A stretch of DNA of 64,000 nt from Tomocerus qinae (taxonomy: Eukaryota > Arthropoda > Collembola > Entomobryomorpha > Tomoceridae), in assembly GCA_020055645.1 (NCBI GenBank), contig JAECZT010000008.1, positions 806,001 to 870,000 of the forward strand, read 5' to 3'. A program made the translations under genes and the position numbers. Under the pieces are notes generated by a model. The model was not told the origin of the DNA, did no database searches, and saw nothing but the letters and a program-made list of their open reading frames with translations. Each line of letters starts with the position of its first letter. Position 1 is the first letter of the stretch. Below are positions 23,231 to 36,600 of the stretch, one piece after another.

Positions 23231-25644
23231 AATTGTACGAGCCAAAAAGCTTAAAAATAACATTCAACAGTTTTAATTATTTTTTAAACTTGTACGAGGC
23301 AAAAAGCTTAAAAAATAATTTTTAAGAGTTGAAATTCATGATTTATTACTTGTACGAGCCAAAAAGTTTAAAAAATAATTTTCAAGAGTTGAAATTCAGG
23401 ATTTAATGCTTATACGAGCCAAAAAGCTTAAAAATAACATTCAACAGTTTTAATTATTTTTTAAACTTGTACGAGGCAAAAAGCTTAAAAAATAATTTTC
23501 AAGAGTTGAAATTCAAGATTTAATAATTGTACGAGCCAAAAGGCTTAAAAATAATATTCAACAGTTTTAATTATTTTTTAAACTTGTACGAGGCAAAAAG
23601 TTTAAAAAATAATTTTCAAGAGTTGAAATTCATGATTTAATACTTGTACGAGCCAAAAAGTTTAAAAAATAATTTTCAAGAGTTGAAATTCATGATTTAA
23701 TACTTGTACGAGCCAAAAAGCTTAAAAACAACATTCAACAGTTTTAATTATTTTTTAAACTTGTACGAGGCAAAAAGCTTAAAAAATAATTTTCAAGAGT
23801 TGAAATTCAAGATTTAATACTTGTACGAGCCAAAACGCTTAAAAATAATATTCAACAGTTTTAATTATTTTTTAAACTTGTACGAGGCAAAAAGTTTAAA
23901 AAATAATTTTCAAGAGTTGAAATTCATGATTTAATACTTGTACGAGCCAAAAAGTTTAAAAAATAATTTTCAAGAGTTGAAATTCATGATTTAATACTTG
24001 TACGAGCCAAAAAGCTTAGAAACAACATTCAACAGTTTTAATTATTTTTTAAACTTGTACGAGGCAAAAAGCTTAAAAAATAATTTTCAAGAGTTGAAAT
24101 TCAAGATTTAATAATTGTACGAGCCAAAACGCTTAAAAATAATATTCAACAGTTTTAATTATTTTTTAAACTTGTACGAGGCAAAAAGCTTAAAAAATAA
24201 TTTTCAAGAGTTGAAATTCAAGATTTAATAATTGTACGAGCCAAAAGGCTTAAAAATAATATTCAACAGTTTTAATTATTTTTTAAACTTGTACGAGGCA
24301 AAAAGTTTAAAAAATAATTTTCAAGAGTTGAAATTCATGATTTATAACTTGTACGAGCCAAAAAGTTTAAAAAATAATTTTCAAGAGTTGAAATTCATGA
24401 TTTAATACTTGTACGAGCCAAAAAGCTTAGAAACAACATTCAACAGTTTTAATTATTTTTTAAACTTGTACGAGGCAAAAAGCTTAAAAAATAATTTTCA
24501 ATAGTTGAAATTCAAGATTTAATAATTGTACGAGCCAAAAGGCTTAAAAATATTATTCAACAGTTTTAATTATTTGTTAAACTTGTACGAGGCAAAAAGC
24601 TTAAAAAATAATTTTCAAGAGTTGAAATTCATGATTTAATACTTGTACGAGCCAAAAAGTTTAAAAAATAATTTTCAAGAGTTGAAATTCAGGATTTAAT
24701 GCTTATACGAGCCAAAAAGCTTAAAAATAACATTCAACAGTTTTAATTATTTTTTAAACTTGTACGAGGCAAAAAGCTTAAAAAATAATTTTCAAGAGTT
24801 GAAATTCAAGATTTAATAATTGTACGAGCCAAAAGGCTTAAAAATAATATTCAACAGTTTTAATTATTTTTTAAACTTGTACGAGGCAAAAAGTTTAAAA
24901 AATAATTTTCAAGAGTTGAAATTCATGATTTAATACTTGTACGAGCCAAAAAGTTTAAAAAATAATTTTCAAGAGTTGAAATTCATGATTTAATACTTGT
25001 ACGAGCCAAAAAGTTTAAAAAATAATTTTCAAGAGTTGAAATTCATGATTTAATACTTGTACGAGCCAAAAAGCTTAAAAATAACATTCAACAGTTTTTA
25101 TTATTTTTTAAACTTGTACAGGGCAAAAAGCTTAAAAAATAATTTTCAAGAGTTGAAATTCAAGATTTATTAATTGTACGAGCCAAAAGGCTTAAAAATA
25201 ATATTCAACAGTTTTAATTATTTTTTAAACTTGTACGAGGCAAAAAGTTTAAAAAATAATTTTCAAGAGTTGAAATTCATGATTTAATACTTGTACGAGC
25301 CAAAAAGTTTAAAAAATAATTTTCAAGAGTTGAAATTCATGATTTAATACTTGTAAGAGCCAAAAAGCTTAGAAACAACATTCAACAGTTTTAATTATTT
25401 TTTAAACTTGTACGAGGCAAAAAGCTTAAAAAATAATTTTCAAGAGTTGAAATTCATGATTTAATACTTGTACGAGCCAAAAAGCCTAAAAAATAATTTT
25501 CAAGAGTTGAAATTCAGGATTTAATGCTTATACGAGCCAAAAAGCTTAAAAATAACATTCAACAGTTTTTATTATTTTTTAAACTTGTACAGGGCAAAAA
25601 GCTTAAAAAATAATTTTCAAGAGTTGAAATTCAAGATTTATTAA

Positions 25645-25703
25645 TTGTACGAGCCAAAAGGCTTAAAAATAATATTCAAGAGTTGAAATTCATGATTTAA
25701 AAC
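25645..25703 (+). repeat. B/A hybrid monomer (59 bp), first of six
   Basis: The head is B (GGCTTAAAAATAATATTCAA) and the tail is A (GAGTTGAAATTCATGATTT), joined within the shared TTCAA. Its length is 59 bp, so it shifts the three-base phase. The same hybrid occurs at 39633, 42701, 43231, 45707 and 51727, always 59 bp and there followed by the AGGATTTAATGCTTATAC monomer. Confidence 0.85.
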
Positions 25704-26879
25704 TTGTACGAGCCAAAAAGCTTAAAAATAACATTCAACAGTTTTAATTATTTTTTAAACTTGTACGAGGCAAAAAGCTTAAAAAATAATTTTCAAGAGT
25801 TGAAATTCAAGATTTATTAATTGTACGAGCCAAAAAGTTTAAAAAATAATTTTCAAGAGTTGAAATTCAGGATTTAATGCTTATACGAGCCAAAAAGCTT
25901 AAAAATAACATTCAACAGTTTTAATTATTTTTTAAACTTGTACGAGGCAAAAAGCTTAAAAAATAATTTTCAAGAGTTGAAATTCAAGATTTAATAATTG
26001 TACGAGCCAAAAGGCTTAAAAATAATATTCAACAGTTTTAATTATTTTTTAAACTTGTACGAGGCAAAAAGTTTAAAAAATAATTTTCAAGAGTTGAAAT
26101 TCATGATTTAATACTTGTACGAGCCAAAAAGTTTAAAAAATAATTTTCAAGAGTTGAAATTCATGATTTAATACTTGTACGAGCCAAAAAGCTTAGAAAC
26201 AACATTCAACAGTTTTAATTATTTATTAAACTTGTACGAGGCAAAAAGCTTAAAAAATAATTTTCAAGAGTTGAAATTCAAGATTTATTAATTGTACGAG
26301 CCAAAACGCTTAAAAATAATATTCAACAGTTTTAATTATTTTTTAAACTTGTACGAGGCAAAAAGCTTAAAAAATAATTTTCAAGAGTTGAAATTCATGA
26401 TTTATAACTTGTACGAGCCAAAAAGTTTAAAAAATAATTTTCAAGAGTTGAAATTCATGATTTAATACTTGTACGAGCCAAAAAGCTTAGAAACAACATT
26501 CAACAGTTTTAATTATTTTTTAAACTTGTACGAGGCAAAAAGCTTAAAAAATAATTTTCAAGAGTTGAAATTCAAGATTTAATAATTGTACGAGCCAAAA
26601 GGCTTAAAAATAATATTCAACAGTTTTAATTATTTTTTAAACTTGTACGAGGCAAAAAGCTTAAAAAATAATTTTCAAGAGTTGAAATTCATGATTTAAT
26701 ACTTGTACGAGCCAAAAAGTTTAAAAAATAATTTTCAAGAGTTGAAATTCATGATTTAATACTTGTACGAGCCAAAAAGTTTAAAAAATAATTTTCAAGA
26801 GTTGAAATTCATGATTTAATACTTGTAAGAGCCAAAAAGCTTAGAAACAACATTCAACAGTTTTAATTATTTTTTAAAC

Positions 26880-28115
26880 TTGTACGAGGCAAAAAGCTTA
26901 AAAAATAATTTTCAAGAATTGATATTCATGATTTAATACTTGTACGAGCCAAAAAGCCTAAAAAATAATTTTCAAGAGTTGAAATTCAGGATTTAATGCT
27001 TATACGAGCCAAAAAGCTTAAAAATAACATTCAACAGTTTTTATTATTTTTTAAACTTGTACAGGGCAAAAAGCTTAAAAAATAATTTTCAAGAGTTGAA
27101 ATTCAAGATTTATTAATTGTACGAGCCAAAAGGCTTAAAAATAATATTCAACAGTTTTAATTATTTTTTAAACTTGTACGAAGCAAAAAGTTTAAAAAAT
27201 AATTTTCAAGAGTTGAAATTCATGATTTAATACTTGTAAGAGCCAAAAAGCTTAGAAACAACATTCAACAGTTTTAATTATTTTTTAAACTTGTACGAGG
27301 CAAAAAGCTTAAAAAATAATTTTCAAGAGTTGAAATTCAAGATTTATTAATTGTACGAGCCAAAACGCTTAAAAATAATATTCAACAGTTTTAATTATTT
27401 TTTAAACTTGTACGAGGCAAAAAGCTTAAAAAATAATTTTCAAGAGTTGAAATTCATGATTTAATACTTGTACGAGCCAAAAAGCTTAAAAATAATTTTC
27501 AAGAGTTGAAATTCAGGATTTAATGCTTATACGAGCCAAAAAGCTTAAAAATAACATTCAACAGTTTTAATTATTTTTTAAACTTGTACGAGGCAAAAAG
27601 CTTAAAAAATAATTTTCAAGAGTTGAAATTCAAGATTTATTAATTGTACGAGCCAAAACGCTTAAAAATAATATTCAACAGTTTTAATTATTTTTTAAAC
27701 TTGTACGAGGCAAAAAGCTTAAAAAATAATTTTCAAGAGTTGAAATTCATGATTTATAACTTGTACGAGCCAAAAAGTTTAAAAAATAATTTTCAAGAGT
27801 TGAAATTCATGATTAAATACTTGTACGAGCCAAAAAGTTTAAAAAATAATTTTCAAGAGTTGAAATTCATGATCTAATACTTGTACGAGCCAAAAAGTTT
27901 AAAAAATAATTTTCAAGAGTTGAAATTCATGATTTAATACTTGTAAGAGCCAAAAAGCTTAGAAACAACATTCAACAGTTTTAATTATTTTTTAAACTTG
28001 TACGAGGCAAAAAGCTTAAAAAATAATTTTCAAGAATTGATATTCATGATTTAATACTTGTACGAGCCAAAAAGCCTAAAAAATAATTTTCAAGAGTTGA
28101 AATTCAGGATTTAAT
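26880..28115 (+). repeat. Right-array block R2, copy 1 (about 1.2 kb)
   Basis: Collinear with 30260-31497 at offset 3380-3381. Landmarks in order are AGAATTGATATTC, AAGCCTAAAAAAT, CAGGATTTAATGCTTATAC, TTTTTATT, ACAGGGC, GTACGAAGC, TTGTAAGAGCC, AAAACGC, ATTTATAAC and ATGATCTAATAC (27871 and 31252). The one-base change in offset comes from a 59-bp A monomer near 27480. Confidence 0.83.
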
Positions 28116-28234
28116 ACTTGTACGAGCCAAAAAGTTTAAAAAATAATTTTCAAGAGTTGAAATTCATGATTTAATACTTGTACGAGCCAAAAAGCTTAAA
28201 AATAACATTCAACAGTTTTAATTATTTTTTAAAC

Positions 28235-28316
28235 TTGTACGAGGCAAAAAGCTTAAAAAATAATTTTCAAGAGTTGAAATTCATGATTTATCAACAGTTT
28301 TAATTATTTTTTAAAC
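28235..28316 (+). repeat. Truncated A-B pair with 35-bp deletion
   Basis: The box-to-box distance is 82 bp where an A-B pair would be 117 bp. The A tail CATGATTTA runs directly into the B core TCAACAGTTTTAATT, so the intervening box and B head are missing. This is the only such register-breaking deletion I noticed in the right array. Confidence 0.85.
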
Positions 28317-30259
28317 TTGTACGAGGCAAAAAGCTTAAAAAATAATTTTCAAGAGTTGAAATTCAAGATTTATTAATTGTACGAGCCAAAAGGCTTAAAA
28401 ATAATTTTCAAGAGTTGAAATTCAGGATTTAATGCTTATACGAGCCAAAAAGCTTAAAAATAACATTCAACAGTTTTAATTATTTTTTAAACTTGTACGA
28501 GGCAAAAAGCTTAAAAAATAATTTTCAAGAGTTGAAATTCATGATTTAATACTTGTACGAGCCAAAAAGTTTAAAAAATAATTTTCAAGAGTTGAAATTC
28601 ATGATTTAATACTTGTACGAGCCAAAAAGCTTAAAAATAACATTCAACAGTTTTAATTATTTTTTAAACTTGTACGAGGCAAAAAGCTTAAAAAATAATT
28701 TTCAAGAGTTGAAATTCATGATTTAATACTTGTACGAGCCAAAAAGTTTAAAAAATAATTTTCAAGAGTTGAAATTCAGGATTTAATGCTTATACGAGCC
28801 AAAAAGCTTAAAAATAACATTCAACAGTTTTAATTATTTTTTAAACTTGTACGAGGCAAAAAGCTTAAAAAATAATTTTCAAGAGTTGAAATTCATGATT
28901 TAATACTTGTACGAGCCAAAAAGTTTAAAAAATAATTTTCAAGAGTTGAAATTCATGATTTAATACTTGTACGAGCCAAAAAGTTTAAAAATAACATTGA
29001 ACAGTTTTAATTATTTTTTAAACTTGTACGAGGCAAAAAGCTTAAAAAATAATTTTCAAGAGTTGAAATTCATGATTTAATACTTGTACGAGCCAAAAAG
29101 CTTAAAAATAACATTCAACAGTTTTAATTATTTTTTAAACTTGTACGAGGCAAAAAGCTTAAAAAATAATTTTCAAGAGTTGAAATTCATGATTTAATAC
29201 TTGTACGAGCCAAAAAGTTTAAAAAATAATTTTCAAGAGTTGAAATTCATGATTTAATACTTGTACGAGCCAAAAAGCTTAAAAATAACATTCAACAGTT
29301 TTAATTATTTTTTAAACTTGTACGAGGCAAAAAGTTTAAAAAATAATTTTCAAGAGTTGAAATTCATGATTTAATACTTGTACGAGCCAAAAAGTTTAAA
29401 AAATAATTTTCAAGAGTTGAAATTCATGATTTAATACTTGTACGAGCCAAAAAGCTTATAAACAACATTCAACAGTTTTAATTATTTTTTAAACTTGTAC
29501 GAGGCAAAAAGCTTAAAAAATAATTTTCAAGAGTTGAAATTCATGATTTAATACTTGTACGAGCCAAAAAGCTTAAAAATAACATTCAACAGTTTTAATT
29601 ATTTTTTAAACTTGTACGAGGCAAAAAGCTTAAAAAATAATTTTCAAGAGTTGAAATTCAAGATTTATTAATTGTACGAGCCAAAACGCTTAAAAATAAT
29701 ATTCAACAGTTTTAATTATTTTTTAAACTTGTACGAGGCAAAAAGCTTAAAAAATAATTTTCAAGAGTTGAAATTCATGATTTATAACTTGTACGAGCCA
29801 AAAAGTTTAAAAAATAATTTTCAAGAGTTGAAATTCATGATTTAATACTTGTACGAGCCAAAAAGCTTAGAAACAACATTCAACAGTTTTAATTATTTTT
29901 TAAACTTGTACGAGGCAAAAAGCTTAAAAAATAATTTTCAAGAGTTGAAATTCAAGATTTAATAATTGTACGAGCCAAAAGGCTTAAAAATATTATTCAA
30001 CAGTTTTAATTATTTTTTAAACTTGTACGAGGCAAAAAGCTTAAAAAATAATTTTCAAGAGTTTAAATTCATGATTTAATACTTGTACGAGCCAAAAAGT
30101 TTAAAAAATAATTTTCAAGAGTTGAAATTCATGATTTAATACTTGTACGAGCCAAAAAGTTTAAAAAATAATTTTCAAGAGTTGAAATTCAAGATTTAAT
30201 AATTGTACGAGCCAAAAGGCTTAAAAATAATATTCAACAGTTTTAATTATTTTTTAAAC

Positions 30260-31497
30260 TTGTACGAGGCAAAAAGCTTAAAAAATAATTTTCAAGAATT
30301 GATATTCATGATTTAATACTTGTACGAGCCAAAAAGCCTAAAAAATAATTTTCAAGAGTTGAAATTCAGGATTTAATGCTTATACGAGCCAAAAAGCTTA
30401 AAAATAACATTCAACAGTTTTTATTATTTTTTAAACTTGTACAGGGCAAAAAGCTTAAAAAATAATTTTCAAGAGTTGAAATTCAAGATTTATTAATTGT
30501 ACGAGCCAAAAGGCTTAAAAATAATATTCAACAGTTTTAATTATTTTTTAAACTTGTACGAAGCAAAAAGTTTAAAAAATAATTTTCAAGAGTTGAAATT
30601 CATGATTTAATACTTGTAAGAGCCAAAAAGCTTAGAAACAACATTCAACAGTTTTAATTATTTTTTAAACTTGTACGAGGCAAAAAGCTTAAAAAATAAT
30701 TTTCAAGAGTTGAAATTCAAGATTTATTAATTGTACGAGCCAAAACGCTTAAAAATAATATTCAACAGTTTTAATTATTTTTTAAACTTGTACGAGGCAA
30801 AAAGCTTAAAAAATAATTTTCAAGAGTTGAAATTCATGATTAAATACTTGTACGAGCCAAAAAGTTTAAAAAATAATTTTCAAGAGTTGAAATTCAGGAT
30901 TTAATGCTTATACGAGCCAAAAAGCTTAAAAATAACATTCAACAGTTTTAATTATTTTTTAAACTTGTACGAGGCAAAAAGCTTAAAAAATAATTTTCAA
31001 GAGTTGAAATTCAAGATTTATTAATTGTACGAGCCAAAACGCTTAAAAATAATATTCAACAGTTTTAATTATTTTTTAAACTTGTACGAGGCAAAAAGCT
31101 TAAAAAATAATTTTCAAGAGTTGAAATTCATGATTTATAACTTGTACGAGCCAAAAAGTTTAAAAAATAATTTTCAAGAGTTGAAATTCATGATTAAATA
31201 CTTGTACGAGCCAAAAAGTTTAAAAAATAATTTTCAAGAGTTGAAATTCATGATCTAATACTTGTACGAGCCAAAAAGTTTAAAAAATAATTTTCAAGAG
31301 TTGAAATTCATGATTTAATACTTGTAAGAGCCAAAAAGCTTAGAAACAACATTCAACAGTTTTAATTATTTTTTAAACTTGTACGAGGCAAAAAGCTTAA
31401 AAAATAATTTTCAAGAATTGATATTCATGATTTAATACTTGTACGAGCCAAAAAGCCTAAAAAATAATTTTCAAGAGTTGAAATTCAGGATTTAATG
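30260..31497 (+). repeat. Right-array block R2, copy 2
   Basis: Second copy of the block with the same ordered landmarks. Collinearity ends at GGATTTAATGCTTATAC, where copy 1 instead has GGATTTAATACTTGTAC. A shorter third copy covers about 34540-35040. Confidence 0.83.
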
Positions 31498-32928
31498 CTT
31501 ATACGAGCCAAAACGTTTAAAAAATAATTTTCAAGAGTTGAAATTCATGATTTAATACTTGTACGAGCCAAAAAGCTTAGAAACAACATTCAACAGTTTT
31601 AATTATTTTTTAAACTTGTACGAGGCAAAAAGCTTAAAAAATAATTTTCAAGAGTTGAAATTCATGATTTAATACTTGTACGAGCCAAAAAGCTTAAAAA
31701 TAACATTCAACAGTTTTAATTATTTTTTAAACTTGTACGAGGCAAAAAGCTTAAAAAATAATTTTCAAGAGTTGAAATTCAAGATTTATTAATTGTACGA
31801 GCCAAAAGGCTTAAAAAATAATTTTCAAGAGTTGAAATTCATGATTTAATACTTGTAAGAGCCAAAAAGCTTAGAAACAACATTCAACAGTTTTAATTAT
31901 TTTTTAAACTTGTACGAGGCAAAAAGCTTAAAAAATAATTTTCAAGAGTTGAAATTCATGATTTAATAATTGTACGAGCCAAAAAGTTTAAAAAATAATT
32001 TTCAAGAGTTGAAATTCATGATTTAATGCTTATACGAGCCAAAAAGCTTAAAAATAACATTCAACAGTTTTAATTATTTTTTAAACTTGTACGAGGCAAA
32101 AAGCTTAAAAAATAATTTTCAAGAGTTGAAATTCAAGATTTATTAATTGTACGAGCCAAAAGGCTTAAAAAATAATTTTCAAGAGTTGAAATTCAGGATT
32201 TAATGCTTATACGAGCCAAAAAGCTTAAAAATAACATTCAACAGTTTTAATTATTTTTTAAACTTGTACGAGGCAAAAAGCTTAAAAAATAATTTTCAAG
32301 AGTTGAAATTCAAGATTTATTAATTGTACGAGCCAAAAAGTTTAAAAAATAATTTTCAAGAGTTGAAATTCATGATTTAATACTTGTACGAGCCAAAAAG
32401 CTTAAAAATAACATTCAACAGTTTTAATTATTTTTTAAACTTGTACGAGGCAAAAAGCTTAAAAAATAATTTTCAAGAGTTGAAATTCATGATTTAATAC
32501 TTGTACGAGCCAAAAAGCTTAAAAATAACATTCAACAGTTTTAATTATTTTTTAAACTTGTACGAGGCAAAAAGCTTAAAAAATAATTTTCAAGAGTTGA
32601 AATTCATGATTTAATACTTGTACGAGCCAAAAAGTTTAAAAAATAATTTTCAAGAGTTGAAATTCATGATTTAATACTTGTACGAGCCAAAAAGCTTAAA
32701 AATAATATTCAACAGTTTTAATTATTTTTTAAACTTGTACGAGGCAAAAAGTTTAAAAAATAATTTTCAAGAGTTGAAATTCATGATTTAATACTTGTAC
32801 GAGCCAAAACGTTTAAAAAATAATTTTCAAGAGTTGAAATTCATGATTTAATACTTGTACGAGCCAAAAAGCTTAGAAACAACATTCAACAGTTTTAATT
32901 ATTTTTTTAACTTGTACGAGGCAAAAAG

Positions 32929-33660
32929 CTTAAAAAATAATTTTCAAGAGTTGAAATTCATGATGTAATACTTGTACGAGCCAAAAAGCTTAGAAACAAC
33001 ATTCAACAGTTTTAATTATTTATTAAACTTGTACGAGGCAAAAAGCTTAAAAAATAATTTTCAAGAGTTGAAATTCAAGATTTATTAATTGTACGAGCCA
33101 AAACGCTTAAAAATAATATTCAACAGTTTTAATTATTTTTTAAACTTGTACGAGGCAAAAAGCTTAAAAAATAATTTTCAAGAGTTGAAATTCATGATTT
33201 ATAACTTGTACGAGCCAAAAAGTTTAAAAAATAATTTTCAAGAGTTGAAATTCATGATTAAATACTTGTACGAGCCAAAAAGCTTAGAAACAACATTCAA
33301 CAGTTTTAATTATTTTTTAAACTTGTACGAGGCAAAAAGCTTAAAAAATAATTTTCAATAGTTAAAATTCAAGATTTAATAATTGTACGAGCCAAAAGGC
33401 TTAAAAATATTATTCAACAGTTTTAATTATTTTTTAAACTTGTACGAGGCAAAAAGCTTAAAAAATAATTTTGAAGAGTTTAAATTCATGATTTAATACT
33501 TGTACGAGCCAAAAAGTTTAAAAAATAATTTGCAAGAGTTGAAATTCATGATTTAATACTTGTACAAGCCAAAAAAGTTAAAAAATAATTTTGAAAAGTT
33601 GAAATTCAAGATTTAATAATTGTACGAGCCAAAAAGCTTAAAAATAACATTCAACAGTTT
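32929..33660 (+). repeat. Right-array block R1, distal copy
   Basis: Second copy of the block at 19830-20560 with the same order of rare variants. It differs by AAGCCAAAAAAGTTAAAAAAT (near 33566) and ATTTTGAAAAGTTG, changes also seen in the family at 48540 and 49800. Confidence 0.8.
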
Positions 33661-36600
33661 TAATTATTTTTTAAACTTGTACGAGGCAAAAAGCTTAAAA
33701 AATAATTTTTAAGAGTTGAAATTCATGATTTAATACTTGTACGAGCCAAAAAGCCTAAAAAATAATTTTCAAGAGTTGAAATTCAGGATTTAATGCTTAT
33801 ACGAGCCAAAAAGCTTAAAAATAACATTCAACAGTTTTAATTATTTTTTAAACTTGTACGAGGCAAAAAGCTTAAAAAATAATTTTCAAGAGTTGAAATT
33901 CAAGATTTAATAATTGTACGAGCCAAAAGGCTTAAAAATAATATTCAACAGTTTTAATTATTTTTTAAACTTGTACGAGGCAAAAAGTTTAAAAAATAAT
34001 TTTCAAGAGTTGAAATTCATGATTTAATACTTGTACGAGCCAAAAAGTTTAAAAAATAATTTTCAAGAGTTGAAATTCATGATTTAATACTTGTACGAGC
34101 CAAAAAGCTTAGAAACAACATTCAACAGTTTTAATTATTTTTTAAACTTGTACGAGGCAAAAAGCTTAAAAAATAATTTTCAAGAGTTGAAATTCAAGAT
34201 TTATTAATTGTACGAGCCAAAACGCTTAAAAATAATATTCAACAGTTTTAATTATTTTTTAAACTTGTACGAGGCAAAAAGCTTAAAAAATAATTTTCAA
34301 GAGTTGAAATTCATGATTTATAACTTGTACGAGCCAAAAAGTTTAAAAAATAATTTTCAAGAGTTGAAATTCATGATTTAATACTTGTACGAGCCAAAAA
34401 GCTTAAAAATAATATTCAACAGTTTTAATTATTTTTTAAACTTGTACGAGGCAAAAAGCTTAAAAAATAATTTTCAAGAGTTGAAATTCATGATTTAATA
34501 CTTGTACGAGCCAAAAAGCCTAAAAAATAATTTTCAAGAGTTGAAATTCAGGATTTAATGCTTATACGAGCCAAAAAGCTTAAAAATAACATTCAACAGT
34601 TTTAATTATTTTTTAAACTTGTACGAGGCAAAAAGCTTAAAAAATAATTTTCAAGAGTTGAAATTCAAGATTTATTAATTGTACGAGCCAAAACGCTTAA
34701 AAATAATATTCAACAGTTTTAATTATTTTTTAAACTTGTACGAGGCAAAAAGCTTAAAAAATAATTTTCAAGAGTTGAAATTCATGATTTATAACTTGTA
34801 CGAGCCAAAAAGTTTAAAAAATAATTTTCAAGAGTTGAAATTCATGATTAAATACTTGTACGAGCCAAAAAGTTTAAAAAATAATTTTCAAGAGTTGAAA
34901 TTCATGATCTAATACTTGTACGAGCCAAAAAGTTTAAAAAATAATTTTCAAGAGTTGAAATTCATGATTTAATACTTGTAAGAGCCAAAAAGCTTAGAAA
35001 CAACATTCAACAGTTTTAATTATTTTTTAAACTTGTACGAGGCAAAAAGCTTAAAAAATAATTTTCAAGAGTTGAAATTCATGATTTAATACTTGTACGA
35101 GCCAAAAAGTTTAAAAAATAATTTTCAAGAGTTGAAATTCATGATTTAATACTTGTACGAGCCAAAAAGCTTAAAAATAACATTCAACAGTTTTAATTAT
35201 TTTTTAAACTTGTACGAGGCAAAAAGCTTAAAAAATAATTTTCAAGAGTTGAAATTCATGATTTAATACTTGTACGAGCCAAAAAGTTTAAAAAATAATT
35301 TTCAAGAGTTGAAATTCATGATTTAATACTTGTACGAGCCAAAAAGCTTAAAAATAACATTCAACAGTTTTAATTATTTTTTAAACTTGTACGAGGCAAA
35401 AAGTTTAAAAAATAATTTTCAAGAGTTGAAATTCATGATTAAATACTTGTACGAGCCAAAAAGTTTAAAAAATAATTTTCAAGAGTTGAAATTCAGGATT
35501 TAATGCTTATACGAGCCAAAAAGCTTAAAAATAACATTCAACAGTTTTAATTATTTTTTAAACTTGTACGAGGCAAAAAGCTTAAAAAATAATTTTCAAG
35601 AGTTGAAATTCAAGATTTATTAATTGTACGAGCCAAAAGGCTTAAAAATAACATTCAACAGTTTTAATTATTTTTTAAACTTGTACGAGGCAAAAAGCTT
35701 AAAAAATAATTTTCAAGAGTTGAAATTCATGATTTAATACTTGTACGAGCCAAAAAGCTTAAAAAATAATTTTCAAGAGTTGAAATTCAGGATTTAATAC
35801 TTGTACGAGCCAAAAAGCTTAAAAATAACATTCAACAGTTTTAATTATTTTTTAAACTTGTACGAGGCAAAAAGCTTAAAAAATAATTTTCAAGAGTTGA
35901 AATTCATGATTTATAACTTGTACGAGCCAAAAAGTTTAAAAAATAATTTTCAAGAGTTGAAATTCATGATTAAATACTTGTACGAGCCAAAAAGTTTAAA
36001 AAATAATTTTCAAGAGTTGAAATTCATGATTTAATACTTGTACGAGCCAAAAAGTTTAAAAAATAATTTTCAAGAGTTGAAATTCATGATTTAATACTTG
36101 TAAGAGCCAAAAAGCTTAGAAACAACATTCAACAGTTTTAATTATTTTTTAAACTTGTACGAGGCAAAAAGCTTAAAAAATAATTTTCAAGAGTTGAAAT
36201 TCATGATTTAATACTTGTACGAGCCAAAAAGTTTAAAAAATAATTTTCAAGAGTTGAAATTCATGATTTAATACTTGTACGAGCCAAAAAGCTTAGAAAC
36301 AACATTCAACAGTTTTAATTATTTTTTAAACTTGTACGAGGCAAAAAGCTTAAAAAATAATTTTCAAGAGTTGAAATTCATGATTTAATACTTGTACGAG
36401 CCAAAAAGTTTAAAAAATAATTTTCAAGAGTTGAAATTCAGGATTTAATGCTTATACGAGCCAAAAAGCTTAAAAATAACATTCAACAGTTTTAATTATT
36501 TTTTAAACTTGTACGAGGCAAAAAGCTTAAAAAATAATTTTCAAGAGTTGAAATTCAAGATTTATTAATTGTACGAGCCAAAAGGCTTAAAAATAACATT

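Noticed and set aside
27644-27877. 77-codon open frames at 27644, 31025, 34679, 35801, 40518, 44291 and 44822
   Set aside because: Same repeat frame, kept open by the ATTTATAAC and ATTAAATAC A-tail variants. Copies track segmental duplications (offsets 3381, 3654, 4304), as expected of passive copying.
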